From the NCBI RefSeq assembly GCF_033097365.1, contig NZ_AP028461.1, positions 9,637,501 through 9,701,500 on the forward strand: a DNA stretch of 64,000 bases, written 5' to 3'. The stretch's first letter is position 1. The number at the start of each line of letters is the position of its first letter. Positions 42,426 to 52,457 of the stretch are shown in pieces. Made by a program: the position numbers and the translations under genes. The DNA comes from Actinoplanes sichuanensis (GTDB lineage: Bacteria > Actinomycetota > Actinomycetes > Mycobacteriales > Micromonosporaceae). A model generated the notes under the pieces. The model was not told where the DNA came from, searched no databases, and saw nothing but the letters and a program-made list of their open reading frames with translations.

Positions 42426-45400
42426 TGCGGGCCTCCGTCCAGCGCGCTCCAGCGGTTCAGCAGATCTTGAACACGGACCGCGGCAGCGGCGCCCGCGCCA
42501 CCAACCCTTCGTTGCGCCGCCACGAGTTGGTCGCTGAGCCAGGCATCACTGTCCATAAGAAATCGACGGATGATCATGAGGTCCTTGCCCTCGTTGCGGG
42601 CTGCGGCAGTAACAATCGCACGACTACGCTCGTCGGCGGCAGCGGCGGCTTCGATCTTAGCCAGGTCACGTTCGAGCCGATCGAGACAGCGCCAGTCGCA
42701 TTCCTTCACCTCGGCGAGATTAGTCCGGAAGCCGGTCAAGTCGTCGGGCGCGAGGCCAACCCCGAGCGCGGCGTTGAGCGCTTGTTCCACAGCGGCGACA
42801 GTTTCTGCGCCACTGACCCCGGCGGGGAGGTGGATACGGGTCTGCGCGAGATCCCCCTGGAGACGGGTGACCTGCGACTCCATCGTGTCGGCGAACTTGG
42901 CGAATCCGTTCACCGCTCGGCTGGCCCACTCGGGCAGCGTCTCCGGTCGCTGCCAGGTCCATTCTCGAGCCGCTTGCTTCAGCAAAGGTACCGCGCGCGT
43001 CGCGTCAACGAGCCGGATGGCGCCCGTGGTGCCTCGTCGGTAACCGATGCTCTCACGTAGTTTCGCGACAAGTTCTGGGCGGGCCGCGCGGTGCGTATCC
43101 CACAGCGCCAGCCAGGCGGCGGTTCGGCTGTCGGCATCGGGGCGATGCCATGATTGCCCGTCGTCAAGGGCTGCGTCTAGCAATGCCTGGTCTGCCATGT
43201 CCGGCCGGGCGTGGCCGGCGAGGACGGCGCCCAGCAGGGACGCCCGCATGCTCGTAATCAGTTCTTTGTCGGAGAAGGCCCGCGTGCGCAGGACGGCCTG
43301 CTGCATGGTCGTCTGGTGCTGCTCGGCGATGCGGTGCAGGCGCCGCAGCGCGATCGAGTTGCCGGCCATGATGCCGGCACCGGCCAGCAGGAGTTGCTGG
43401 AAGAAGGCCGCGTTGGCGGGAAGGCGCTTGAAGTAGATCGGGGCTCCGCCGCTTGCCGTGCGGCCGCCCTCGCCCTCCGCGCCCTCGATGGAGACCACGG
43501 TGGGTCGGACGGGCCACGCCTTGTCAAGATCACCCGTTAGCGGCTCGGCCATGATCGGGTCATTCCAGAGGCTGCGGCTGGTCACCGCTTGCCGGATGAT
43601 GCTGCGGATGGCGAAGGCTGTGGGTTGCGGAAGCTGGGCATCGCGGCCCTGCCAGTTTTCGATGTCGTCGATCATTTTCCGGATGCGCGGAGGTATCCCG
43701 TTGGCCGGCGCCGGTGCAGCGGTCGCTGGGGTGTTCGGGCGTGGGCCGGCTACAGTTGGAGCGGTTGGGGTGAACCTGGTCCGCAGTGACGATGCATCGT
43801 CGATGCGCAGCGGTTTGATACCGAACGCGGCGTGAAGTTCCGGCTCGAGATTCTTCACCTGGTCAGGCGCATCCCCCCAAAACTCGAGGAAGGTCTCTCG
43901 CCGCTGCGCGCCGTTCGGATCCCGCTCTTCAATTTCCTGCTTCACCACGCCGAGCAGAAACGTCTCTTCGCTGGGTGTGGGGAAATCTTCGCGGAATCGT
44001 TCGTCTGGGAAGGTTCCCTCACGCAGTGCCTCAGCGTGTTCGACGAGGACCGGTCGGACAACTTCACCGATGACGGCTCGCGGGTTGAATGAGTCCGGCT
44101 TGTTGCGTGCTGGTCGGGCGCGAATGGCGCGCCGTAGCGCCGGCCAGTTGAACGGGTACAGCCCGTGCCCATCGGTGGATACGCCGAAGGCGGCGTGACA
44201 GGTGTCTTTGAAGGGGCAGTCCTCGCACTTGTTGGGAATTGCGGCACCGGCGGCCACTCCCGCCTCTTCAAGCACGTTGTGCCCGAGCCGGGCGGCGTTG
44301 AGGTATCGGCCAACAAAGGCGCCGACTTCGGCGCGCCCTCGCTCCGAGGTGTCGAATGCGACGTCAAGGTCGTAGACGTATGGTGTCGCTGCCTTGGCCC
44401 GGGTCAGCACCGTTTCGGTCAGCCGCTCGAAGTATCCGCTGGTCACCGCCATCAAGGTGCGTACAGGAGCCAGCACGGTGCGCCCCTCTCGCTCGCCCGC
44501 CTCGATGAGCGCGTCGAGCAAGTCGCGCTGGACGCCTTGCAAAACAACGAAATCCTCGATGAGCAGGAGGATTTCCTTGCCCTGGCGGGCGTACTGGCGC
44601 CGGACTTCCAGCATCGCGTCCTGTAGGCGTCCCCCACCGATGTTCCACGCGGCGGTTACCGCGGTCGGCAACTGGTCGGTGAGGATGTCGACGGCGGCGG
44701 TCTGCAAATCGGGCTTGGTGGTGATCTGCATCAGCAGCCGGTATGCCTTGTCGGATGCTTTCTTCACGTCGGCCACGTCGAGCGGGAGGTCGTCGACGGT
44801 GAAGCTGGTGGGTCGCTCGTTGTCTCGCTCGTGGCCGTCCGACAGCAGGCTCGCGGCCAGACGCGGGATCAGCTTGCCTTCTTGTAGCAGGTGGTCGCGG
44901 ATATGAGGGTCGAGCAGGAGCGACGCTAGACGGTCAGGCCCAGCAAGGATCCGCGCCGCGCCTGGCTTCGAATCGGCGACGGCCACGGCCTCTGACAGTT
45001 CGTTGATCAGTCGTCGTTCGAGGCTGCGCTGGTCGAGTTCCGAGCTCATTCGGTCAACGTCGGCGCGCAGCTGGGCGAGTTCGGGACTGTCGACGTCAGG
45101 CTGATCGAGAAGGGCTCGGACGACCGCACGCAGGCTCGTGCTGGTCTTGGGCAGATAGATGATCGCCCGCGACGCGGTGGGCGGGGTCTTCTCGTAGATC
45201 CACCGTACGAGGTGTGACTTGCCGGCGCCGGATTCACCGATGACGGGCATCAGGAGGACACCGGTTGGCGTGGACCGCTGCAGGAAGTCACGCCGCACCT
45301 GTTCCTCGGTGACCTCGGCGCTGTGGGTGTCCGCTCGTCCTTCCGGGTGTCGCCGTCGAATCCGCAGAGGAGCGTGGGTCGCGAAGAACACCGACGGAGA

Positions 45401-45478
45401 GGGTGAGACTGCCTCGGTGGTGATCGTCGTTGCCGCGGTCGTGGGTGACCAGCACAGGAACTGCCGGAACTCAGCCAT
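42422..45478 (-). CDS. dpdH: DpdH, P-loop ATPase
   Basis: The 1018-residue ATPase starts at ATG 45478 inside the last codons of dpdG. Walker A is VIGESGAGKSHLVRWIYE near residue 85, and the Walker B-like strand is EILLLIEDFVVLQG near residue 305. A cysteine cluster CEDCPFKDTCHAAFG near residue 420 may hold a metal. The C-terminal half is helical. It belongs to the large STAND/ORC-like P-loop proteins in Dpd restriction modules and may sense or load DNA. Confidence 0.82.
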   Translation of the reverse strand: MAEFRQFLCWSPTTAATTITTEAVSPSPSVFFATHAPLRIRRRHPEGRADTHSAEVTEEQVRRDFLQRSTPTGVLLMPVIGESGAGKSHLVRWIYEKTPPTASRAIIYLPKTSTSLRAVVRALLDQPDVDSPELAQLRADVDRMSSELDQRSLERRLINELSEAVAVADSKPGAARILAGPDRLASLLLDPHIRDHLLQEGKLIPRLAASLLSDGHERDNERPTSFTVDDLPLDVADVKKASDKAYRLLMQITTKPDLQTAAVDILTDQLPTAVTAAWNIGGGRLQDAMLEVRRQYARQGKEILLLIEDFVVLQGVQRDLLDALIEAGEREGRTVLAPVRTLMAVTSGYFERLTETVLTRAKAATPYVYDLDVAFDTSERGRAEVGAFVGRYLNAARLGHNVLEEAGVAAGAAIPNKCEDCPFKDTCHAAFGVSTDGHGLYPFNWPALRRAIRARPARNKPDSFNPRAVIGEVVRPVLVEHAEALREGTFPDERFREDFPTPSEETFLLGVVKQEIEERDPNGAQRRETFLEFWGDAPDQVKNLEPELHAAFGIKPLRIDDASSLRTRFTPTAPTVAGPRPNTPATAAPAPANGIPPRIRKMIDDIENWQGRDAQLPQPTAFAIRSIIRQAVTSRSLWNDPIMAEPLTGDLDKAWPVRPTVVSIEGAEGEGGRTASGGAPIYFKRLPANAAFFQQLLLAGAGIMAGNSIALRRLHRIAEQHQTTMQQAVLRTRAFSDKELITSMRASLLGAVLAGHARPDMADQALLDAALDDGQSWHRPDADSRTAAWLALWDTHRAARPELVAKLRESIGYRRGTTGAIRLVDATRAVPLLKQAAREWTWQRPETLPEWASRAVNGFAKFADTMESQVTRLQGDLAQTRIHLPAGVSGAETVAAVEQALNAALGVGLAPDDLTGFRTNLAEVKECDWRCLDRLERDLAKIEAAAAADERSRAIVTAAARNEGKDLMIIRRFLMDSDAWLSDQLVAAQRRVGGAGAAAAVRVQDLLNRWSALDGGPQ

Positions 45479-46376
45479 TGACCGACTCCTGGATCTCGAC
45501 GTGGGTAATGCGCAGCACCTGGCTGGATCGATCTGGGTCCACGAGGAGGACCTCGTCGTCGGCGTCGGAACGCCGGTCGAGTTTGAGCCAGCCATATTCG
45601 TCGCCGCACAGCAGGGCGAAGGACAACACTGCTGAGACGTCCGGCGCCTCGTTGGGCAGGCCGAGGGCGACGCTGTATCGGCCACCGGGCAGGACAGGCA
45701 GTTCGTCGGTGATCGCTGTGACCATGTCGCGGGCGGGGAGCCGGGTACCCGGCTCCCATTTCGCGCGCACTGTCCGAAGCACCGCGGTCACGCAGTCAGG
45801 GGCGAGGGTCTGCGTTCTGCTGCCGGACGGTGGGATTAGAGGTGGTGCGGCAAAGCCCAGCGCGGGAGCCCAATAGGTAAAGCGGTTCCATCGAAAGTCG
45901 TTGACGAGGGGGTTGCCGACGTGCTCGGCGAGGGCTCCGCGCTGCCGCTGCACGACGTCAGTGTGGCTCATGGCCACGAACGGATCGAGAGTAAGGAACC
46001 AGGACAGCGCACGAACGAGATCCTTGGGGCCGGTCTGGTCGCCGTCGGCGATGGTCGCGTTGCGGCTGGGGTCAAGCACCTGATGGCGTAACAGGTCGTT
46101 GAAAGCGGCGACATCGTCCGGGCGAAGATCGGGCCCGACGTCCGACAATGAGATTTTGTCGCTGTCGATTCGGACTATGCCAAGGTCGTCCAGAGTGCGC
46201 ACGGCCCAGTCGAAGGTAGTGTCGTTTTCCCGCTTGTCTAGCGGTAACAGGCTGCCGGGGCTCAGCAGCGCCCGCAGGGCGTCTCGCAGGTGATGCTGAC
46301 GGGGGTTTGACGCCAGGTAGCGAGCGACGATCCACATCGGGGTGGGAAGAGAAGCCGGATCGTTCAGCAGCGCCAT
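45471..46376 (-). CDS. dpdG: DpdG
   Basis: This 301-residue protein begins directly after the dpdF stop (TAGATG). The N-terminal 100 residues look like winged-helix domains (PMWIVARYLASNPRQHHLRD, TLDDLGIVRIDSDKISLSDV). The middle has WNRFTYWAPALGFA, and the end is beta-rich. No enzymatic motif is seen. Position between the helicase DpdF and ATPase DpdH and its size fit DpdG of other Dpd loci. Confidence 0.75.
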   Translation of the reverse strand: MALLNDPASLPTPMWIVARYLASNPRQHHLRDALRALLSPGSLLPLDKRENDTTFDWAVRTLDDLGIVRIDSDKISLSDVGPDLRPDDVAAFNDLLRHQVLDPSRNATIADGDQTGPKDLVRALSWFLTLDPFVAMSHTDVVQRQRGALAEHVGNPLVNDFRWNRFTYWAPALGFAAPPLIPPSGSRTQTLAPDCVTAVLRTVRAKWEPGTRLPARDMVTAITDELPVLPGGRYSVALGLPNEAPDVSAVLSFALLCGDEYGWLKLDRRSDADDEVLLVDPDRSSQVLRITHVEIQESVNG

Positions 46377-48959
46377 CTACAGGGCTCCCAGTACAGTCGA
46401 AAGCGGCAGGGACACGTCGCAAGTTTGGTGCAATCGCAGGTGGCGCCGCTCTGGATCGGGAAGATCACGGGCGTGAATGAGGTAGGTCGGTGCGTCGGCC
46501 GCAAGACGTGCCCGTACTGCACCAGTCAGGGAATTAGTCTCGTCCGCAACCCAGATGATCGGCCCTGGGAAGCTGTCGGTCAGACTGCCGTCGCTGTCCA
46601 CGATGACCGGCTTCGGCCAGGCTTGTCGTTGGACTCTCGCGGCGAGAACTGTGGTCACTCCGGGGCCGGCGAGAATTGATAATCCTCGCCTGGCGAGTTG
46701 GACAAGCAGTTGAGGCAGGAGGTCGTCGCGGATCACGCGGTCACGCCACCAGAGGCTTATCCATGCCGCATCGCCACGCAGCGCTCCCAACGGATCCGGG
46801 CGACCAGACCAGTGGGCCACGCCCGGGAAGGGCTCGCCGCCATCGCGGTACAGCGTGCCCCGGGGCCGTTCCGGTTCCGTGCTCCGGCAATGTGGACAGC
46901 CCCGACAGTTGACGGCGGTGCGAAGAATGCCGCCCCGCCACGGAGATCGGTAGTAGTCGGCGATGGTCACGCCGGTGCAGCGGTCGCCTTTGATCAACTG
47001 GCGAAGTCGGTCCAGTGACTTGGTCTGTTCGGTTGCCACGCTCGCCCGCTGCCCTTCGAAACGGCGTTCCCAGAACGTGTGGTCGTTGGTCCGGCCGTTG
47101 CCGATGTGGGCGACGATGCGGGCGTCAGCATGGGCGGAGTAGTCCGCCAGTCGGCGCTGCCATTGGTCCTCGGGCTCATCGGCGTTCCGGCTGGGTGGTT
47201 GCGGGGAGTGGAGATCGATCAGTCCGGCTTGAGCCATGAGGTTCAGGGTGCGCACGTTCCATTGGCGGTTGTGGCCCGACTCCTCGGGGATGTAGGTCGG
47301 CAGCGTGTCCAAGTCGATGTCAAGGCGGCCGTGGCCGAGGTCAGCCGCTGAGCGAGCCATGCTGCCCCACCGATCCCAGCCTTTGTCGCTGCTGATGACG
47401 ATCTCACGGTTAATCAGGGCGGCGACGCCGTAGTCGGACGGCGCGCTGGCAAGATATGCCAGCGCGGGGCGGCGATCGCGACCGGCGCGTCCCACCTCTT
47501 GGTAATAGCGGTCGAGAGTCTCGGGCACGCAGGCGTGCACTACGCTGCGGACGTCGGCCATGTCCAGTCCCAGCCCGAACGCGGAGGTGCCGACGACGAT
47601 GTCGAAGCGGGTCGGCGAAGGTTTCCCGTCATGGTCTTCACCCCGCCAGCCCATGACGGCCTCGCGCCGGCCGGTGTCGCCGATGTCTCCGGTCACAACG
47701 GCGAGGCGGTAGAACCCGGCCCCACGTAGGCGTTGTGCCCATTCAACGGCATCGCGCCTGCGGGTGGTGTAGATGATCATCGGCTTGGGTAGTGCGCTGA
47801 CGGCCTGCAGGATCGCGGAGGTGCGGGCGCTGTCGGTGTCGCATCGTTCGATGAAGTAGGAGGGTTCTCGGCGGGTCTGCGATGCCCAGATGAGTTCGGT
47901 GGCCCCGGGGCTGCCGAACAAGTCCTCGATGGTGCGGATCTGTTGGCGGGTCAAGGTGGCGCTCATCGCCAGGGTGACCGGTCGGCGTTCTGGTGGGGCC
48001 ATCGCGAGCCACGATCGGCGCAATCCGCTCATCGCCTGGAACTCGGGTCGGAACTCGGTACCCCACTGCTCGACGAGATGTGCTTCGTCAATGATCAGGT
48101 GAGTGAGAAGTCCCTGGCGGACGGCCGACTCCAGGCTTAGGCGCAGGCCGCTCACTAGGGCTTCGGGTGCGGCGATCACGATGCGCTGGCGTCCGTCGCG
48201 GATATCGCGACGGATCGCTTGTTTGATGTCGTCGGCAAGACCCCCGGTGTAGGCGTAGTGCCCGCTGGGACTGGGCGGTTCACCCAGGGTGGCCAGCAGT
48301 CGGTGGATCCGACGTTCCAAGTCCATGGCCAGCACGACAGTCGGCACCACCACAACGGCGACTCCGCGGCGCCGCGTGGCGGGGATCGCCGCCGCCCACG
48401 CCAATTCGGTCTTGCCCTGGCCGGTGGGTAGGCACGCGATCACGGTGCTGCCGGGCGGGGCGGTGACGATTGTCCGCGCGGCTTCCCGCTGCCCCAGTGA
48501 GGTGTACGACCGGTAGTCCGAGCCGAGGGCCATGGTCCAGAACGGGTCGGCCGTGTGTGCCGGCGTCGCGGCGGCCCTTCCGGCGAAGACCTCCGCCATC
48601 TCGATCTCTACGGCGCGGTCCGCGTGGGCGGTGCCCGTGGGCGGATGCCAGGGGCGCGGTGTGAGAGACAGCCCATCGGGGGTGCTGAGAACATCGCAGC
48701 CGATATCGTGCCACTGTTCCCGGCTCGGCAGGCGGGGGCCGACCGGCACCTGTAACGGCCAGATCCCTTGTCGCCGCGCACTCTGTTCCAGGAGGACCTG
48801 CAGGGTCAACGCGGCGACGTCGTGCCAGCCGGCTCGGTCTTCGGCTACTCCTCGCAGAGCGTCGAGCAGCCGCCCGACGGTGCTGTCTGCTGGACGGGTG
48901 ACCTCAAGGTGAGGCCATGCCGACCACAGCGCTTGTGCGTCGGCCCACGCATCAGACAC
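46377..48959 (-). CDS. dpdF: DpdF, RecQ-like helicase
   Basis: The protein has about 860 residues from GTG 48959, a start that overlaps the dpdE stop. Helicase motifs are clear: IACLPTGQGKTELAWAAA (motif I, about residue 175), THLIIDEAHLVEQWGTEFRP (motif II with the RecQ-like aromatic-rich extension), VTLAMSATLT (III), GTSAFGLGLDMADVR (V) and YYQEVGRAGRDRRPA (VI). A cysteine-rich piece near residue 690 (NCRGCPHCRS) may bind zinc. It is one of three SF2 helicases of the locus. Confidence 0.88.
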   Translation of the reverse strand: MSDAWADAQALWSAWPHLEVTRPADSTVGRLLDALRGVAEDRAGWHDVAALTLQVLLEQSARRQGIWPLQVPVGPRLPSREQWHDIGCDVLSTPDGLSLTPRPWHPPTGTAHADRAVEIEMAEVFAGRAAATPAHTADPFWTMALGSDYRSYTSLGQREAARTIVTAPPGSTVIACLPTGQGKTELAWAAAIPATRRRGVAVVVVPTVVLAMDLERRIHRLLATLGEPPSPSGHYAYTGGLADDIKQAIRRDIRDGRQRIVIAAPEALVSGLRLSLESAVRQGLLTHLIIDEAHLVEQWGTEFRPEFQAMSGLRRSWLAMAPPERRPVTLAMSATLTRQQIRTIEDLFGSPGATELIWASQTRREPSYFIERCDTDSARTSAILQAVSALPKPMIIYTTRRRDAVEWAQRLRGAGFYRLAVVTGDIGDTGRREAVMGWRGEDHDGKPSPTRFDIVVGTSAFGLGLDMADVRSVVHACVPETLDRYYQEVGRAGRDRRPALAYLASAPSDYGVAALINREIVISSDKGWDRWGSMARSAADLGHGRLDIDLDTLPTYIPEESGHNRQWNVRTLNLMAQAGLIDLHSPQPPSRNADEPEDQWQRRLADYSAHADARIVAHIGNGRTNDHTFWERRFEGQRASVATEQTKSLDRLRQLIKGDRCTGVTIADYYRSPWRGGILRTAVNCRGCPHCRSTEPERPRGTLYRDGGEPFPGVAHWSGRPDPLGALRGDAAWISLWWRDRVIRDDLLPQLLVQLARRGLSILAGPGVTTVLAARVQRQAWPKPVIVDSDGSLTDSFPGPIIWVADETNSLTGAVRARLAADAPTYLIHARDLPDPERRHLRLHQTCDVSLPLSTVLGAL

Positions 48960-51900
48960 CCCGCGCCCCCACGCGCAGATCGCCGCCGACAACGCAACTG
49001 ATCGCCATGAGGCGCAGCCCCGGCTGGCCCAGCCCACCGATCAGGGCCGCGGACACTCGAACGTCCTCCAGATAGCTTTCCGTATCCGACAGCAGCCGCC
49101 CAGCGCGCCGACGGGCGAGAGCCTGTGTCTGGCGTACCGCCAGGGCACGTGCCGCCTCCTGCTCGGCTCGCCGTCCCCGCTCGACGAGATCAGCCGAACG
49201 GGCCAACTCGATTCGACCGTCTCGTTCCGCCTGCCGCGCGGCGGCGGCAAGGCCGTCCGGTCCGCCGAGCACGTCCCACAGCGCACCGATGCGGGTCTCA
49301 CTCAGGTTGAGATCACCACGTTCCGGGTCGTAGCGTTGCTCCAGCCACGCCTGCAGAGCCGCATCATCGACGGGCGCATCACTACCAGCGGACAACCAGA
49401 TGCGTTGCATGAATGGCGGAAAGATCATGTCTGCCTGCCGCCGTAGCGCGTTCTGCGCGTCTGGCGATGAGGGCACCAAATCGAGCGCGTGATCGATCGC
49501 GGCCTCCACCAGAAAGTCCAGACCGAAGTATATCCGCGGCTCGATGCTCTGAAGACCGCGTCGCCAGAATGCACTCGCCTGTCCTCTGTCGTCGATCGTG
49601 ACCACACGGGCAAGGACATCCACGAAAGGACTTCCCAGGCGGAGCATTCGCAGTCCGGGATTGCGTAATGCAGTGTTACGGTTGAATGTTCCTTCCATCG
49701 CTTCAGGGGGAACGGAGCGGCCGGCTAGCGCGAGCAGGCGCGGTGAGACCAGAAGGGCGCCCCGTTCGAATCGCACAGCGTGTTTCGGCTTCGTCAGCGC
49801 GTGATAGGCGAAGCGGAGACCGCCGGGGCCGGATGCGGCGTAGCCGCGCGTCGCCTGCTCGTGCGCTAACCAACGGGTTTCGGTGGCGATCGCCACCTCG
49901 GCCAGGGTTTGACCGACGCCACCTTCGTGCACGGCCTCGAGCATGTCCATGCCGTCGATCTCGCGGCGCTCATTGGCCAAGATGCCGGTGATGCTATCGC
50001 TGCTCCGAAGCATCGCGACTGGCCCGTCACGCAGGCCCGTCTCCCACGCGGAGTTGCTCACCCCGTCCAGCGCATCCTGCAGGGCGGAGACCGAGTCATC
50101 GAAGATTCTGATGCTGTCGGTCAGCAGCGCGAGCCACGCGGCGGTGAAGTCTTCCTCCGTGACGCCGATGCTGACGATGAACTGTTGCGCGGGCTGGCGT
50201 GTTCTTCCATCCGCTCCGGCGAAACGATCCACACGTCCGAGCCGTTGTTCACACCGATTCGGCGACCAGGGCAGCCGCATGTGGACTACCGCGTCCGCCT
50301 CCTGCAGGTTGACCCCGTCTTCAGCGGTGTCGTCGACGACGAGGGTTCCGCCGTGCTCGCGCCACCGTTCGACCGCTGCGGCGTTCTCGACCTCGCTATG
50401 CCGGCGTGAGTGCTCGACCACGGTGAGTCCTGGCGGTACGACCAGGCGGTCAGTGACGTGAGCCGTGAGGCTGCCGGCGCCGCAGAAGACGACCGTTCGG
50501 CGGTACTCAGTGGATATCCGTGCCATCGGCCTAAGGTCGCTCTGGGACTCGGCGGGTTCGGCGGCGAGGTCGTCCAGTGCGAATTGGTCGGCGGGCAGGA
50601 CAGCGGCCGCCGTCAGCATCTGTCGCTCTTCGACGCTGAGTCCGGCGCGCGCCGCGGCGTGCTCGTCGCGGTGGACCCGCCAGCGCAGCGCGTCTTCCAG
50701 GTCTCGCGACAGTTCATCAACGCGGGACGAGAGCACGGCGAGGACCTGGCCGTAGGCGCCGGTCTGGTGTTCGGTCTCATGATCGAGCAGCCAGTGGCTG
50801 GTCTGTTGCTGCCAGTTCAGCAGGATGTCGCAGGCGCGAGCGGCTCGGGAAATCTGCAGGGTCACCGAGGCTGGCCGTTGGCGTCCGGTGACCTCAAACG
50901 GCAGCGCTTCCGTCTCACCGCTGTCGGCGAGCACGTTGTGCCGGCGATGCCGGATGACCCGCCGGTGTAGCCGGTACGTCTCGCTGATGTGGGCGCGCAG
51001 GGCGTCGACCCGCGCGTGCAGGATGGGTTGCGCGGTTTCCTCCCGGAGGTCGCCGTCGGCGGTCAGAAGGCTAGTGACGGCATCGGCCAGCTCTTGGAAT
51101 GCGGTGTCGTGGGGCACGAGTGCCGTGATCTCGTCGATCGCGATGGGCAGCATGGGCGCGAATTCCGCGTCCAGACCGTAGACCGCCCTCGCCAATTCTC
51201 GGCGGCTTTCGAACCTCTCGGCGAATTGAGCGGCGTCATCCCAGCGGTACAGGTTCGGGTCGAGCAGGTGCAGCAATGCTAGATGGGTCTCGGCCCGCGC
51301 CGTGGCCGGCGTTGCCGATAGCAGCAGCAATCGTCGTGTGGAATGCGCGAGGGCCACGAGTTCCCGGTAGGGAGTCTGGCCGGGAGCCTGCGCGCGGCAC
51401 AGGCGGTGGGCCTCGTCGACAATGACCAAGTCGACACCGTGGTATTCGTGCCACCGCTGGGGCGTCTCGTGGCTGGTAATCCGCAGGATGGCATCCGGGA
51501 AGTCATCGACGAAGAACTTTGTCCGCAGTTCGGTTTGCCACTGTCTACGCAGGACGGCGGGAGCGACCACCAGGATGCGCGACCGCGGGCGGTCGAGGAG
51601 TAGTTGTCGAATCACGAGGCCGGCCTCGATGGTCTTGCCGAGGCCGACCTCATCGGCGAGCAGGTATCGCTGCACCGGGTCGCCGAGCACAGTCATGGCG
51701 GTCTGGACCTGGTGGGGATAGATCTCGATGCCCGCCGACAGTAGGGCGGGCAGGCTCGCGCACGCGGCGCGCTGCGCCACCAGGCTTCGCAGCATCGGTA
51801 GCCGGGCGTCGCGGAAGAACGGCGATTCGTGCGCTCCGGCGGCGAGGACCTCTGCTGGGGAGTTGATCGGGCGATCCCAGCGGACGCGGAGTTCGGCTTG

Positions 51901-52218
51901 CGGCACCTCGAAGTCCTGGTCCCGGTTGGGGATGCGCACGAAGTAGGTTTCGGGTCCGCCGCCGATGATCCGCCCGGCCTGCCAGCGTCCGGTGTCGGGG
52001 TCTTCCCAATAGACGCGTGTCTGCTGCATGAGCCGTACCGGGCGGCATTCGTCGGCCGGTACCCGCCAGGTGCGCGCCACGGGTACGGCCACTGACTCGA
52101 ACGCGTCGACGCGTACGGCGGCGTCTTCGAATGCCGCAATACGGGCGATACCTGGCACGCGCGGATGCTCGATGAACTGCCCGATGGTCAGTGCGTTTGG
52201 GGTCACCGTTGACGGCAC
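48952..52218 (-). CDS. dpdE: DpdE, SNF2-family helicase
   Basis: The 1088-residue SNF2-like ATPase starts at GTG 52218. Motif I is YLLADEVGLGKTIEAGLV near residue 190, motif II LVIVDEAHRLCRAQ near residue 265, motif III LLLLSATPATA, and motifs V/VI are LVVDDTAEDGVNLQ and QRLGRVDRFAGADGRTRQ. An N-terminal SH3-like barrel (TRVYWEDPDTGRWQAGRIIG) precedes it, as in RapA-type ATPases. It is the first gene of the restriction block after a 239-base gap, so it may have its own promoter. Confidence 0.9.
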   Translation of the reverse strand: MPSTVTPNALTIGQFIEHPRVPGIARIAAFEDAAVRVDAFESVAVPVARTWRVPADECRPVRLMQQTRVYWEDPDTGRWQAGRIIGGGPETYFVRIPNRDQDFEVPQAELRVRWDRPINSPAEVLAAGAHESPFFRDARLPMLRSLVAQRAACASLPALLSAGIEIYPHQVQTAMTVLGDPVQRYLLADEVGLGKTIEAGLVIRQLLLDRPRSRILVVAPAVLRRQWQTELRTKFFVDDFPDAILRITSHETPQRWHEYHGVDLVIVDEAHRLCRAQAPGQTPYRELVALAHSTRRLLLLSATPATARAETHLALLHLLDPNLYRWDDAAQFAERFESRRELARAVYGLDAEFAPMLPIAIDEITALVPHDTAFQELADAVTSLLTADGDLREETAQPILHARVDALRAHISETYRLHRRVIRHRRHNVLADSGETEALPFEVTGRQRPASVTLQISRAARACDILLNWQQQTSHWLLDHETEHQTGAYGQVLAVLSSRVDELSRDLEDALRWRVHRDEHAAARAGLSVEERQMLTAAAVLPADQFALDDLAAEPAESQSDLRPMARISTEYRRTVVFCGAGSLTAHVTDRLVVPPGLTVVEHSRRHSEVENAAAVERWREHGGTLVVDDTAEDGVNLQEADAVVHMRLPWSPNRCEQRLGRVDRFAGADGRTRQPAQQFIVSIGVTEEDFTAAWLALLTDSIRIFDDSVSALQDALDGVSNSAWETGLRDGPVAMLRSSDSITGILANERREIDGMDMLEAVHEGGVGQTLAEVAIATETRWLAHEQATRGYAASGPGGLRFAYHALTKPKHAVRFERGALLVSPRLLALAGRSVPPEAMEGTFNRNTALRNPGLRMLRLGSPFVDVLARVVTIDDRGQASAFWRRGLQSIEPRIYFGLDFLVEAAIDHALDLVPSSPDAQNALRRQADMIFPPFMQRIWLSAGSDAPVDDAALQAWLEQRYDPERGDLNLSETRIGALWDVLGGPDGLAAAARQAERDGRIELARSADLVERGRRAEQEAARALAVRQTQALARRRAGRLLSDTESYLEDVRVSAALIGGLGQPGLRLMAISCVVGGDLRVGARGV

Positions 52219-52457
52219 GCACGCAGAGTATCTGTACCCACCGACATTTTCGGCCCACGGGTGGCTCGATCGGGGTGAGCTTTATGGCCGAACCTAGCAG
52301 ACCAGACAGGCCAAGACACGCATATGGTACATACAGTTCAATGGCGAACTGAGATTTCAATTCAGATCATTCAGTCACCCTGGGGATTCCGGCCCAGGAC
52401 TTGGTCCGATCCGGTGCCGGCCGGATCCCGCGCGGGCTCGGTGGCGAAGCTACGGAG
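52219..52457. other. 239-bp gap splitting the modification and restriction blocks
   Basis: Every other junction from queC to dpdD is a few bases or an overlap. This gap is relatively AT-rich (CATATGGTACATACAG, GAGATTTCAATTCAG near 52321-52365) and contains no gene. It is a reasonable place for a separate promoter of dpdE-dpdD, but no -10/-35 pair is certain. Confidence 0.5.
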
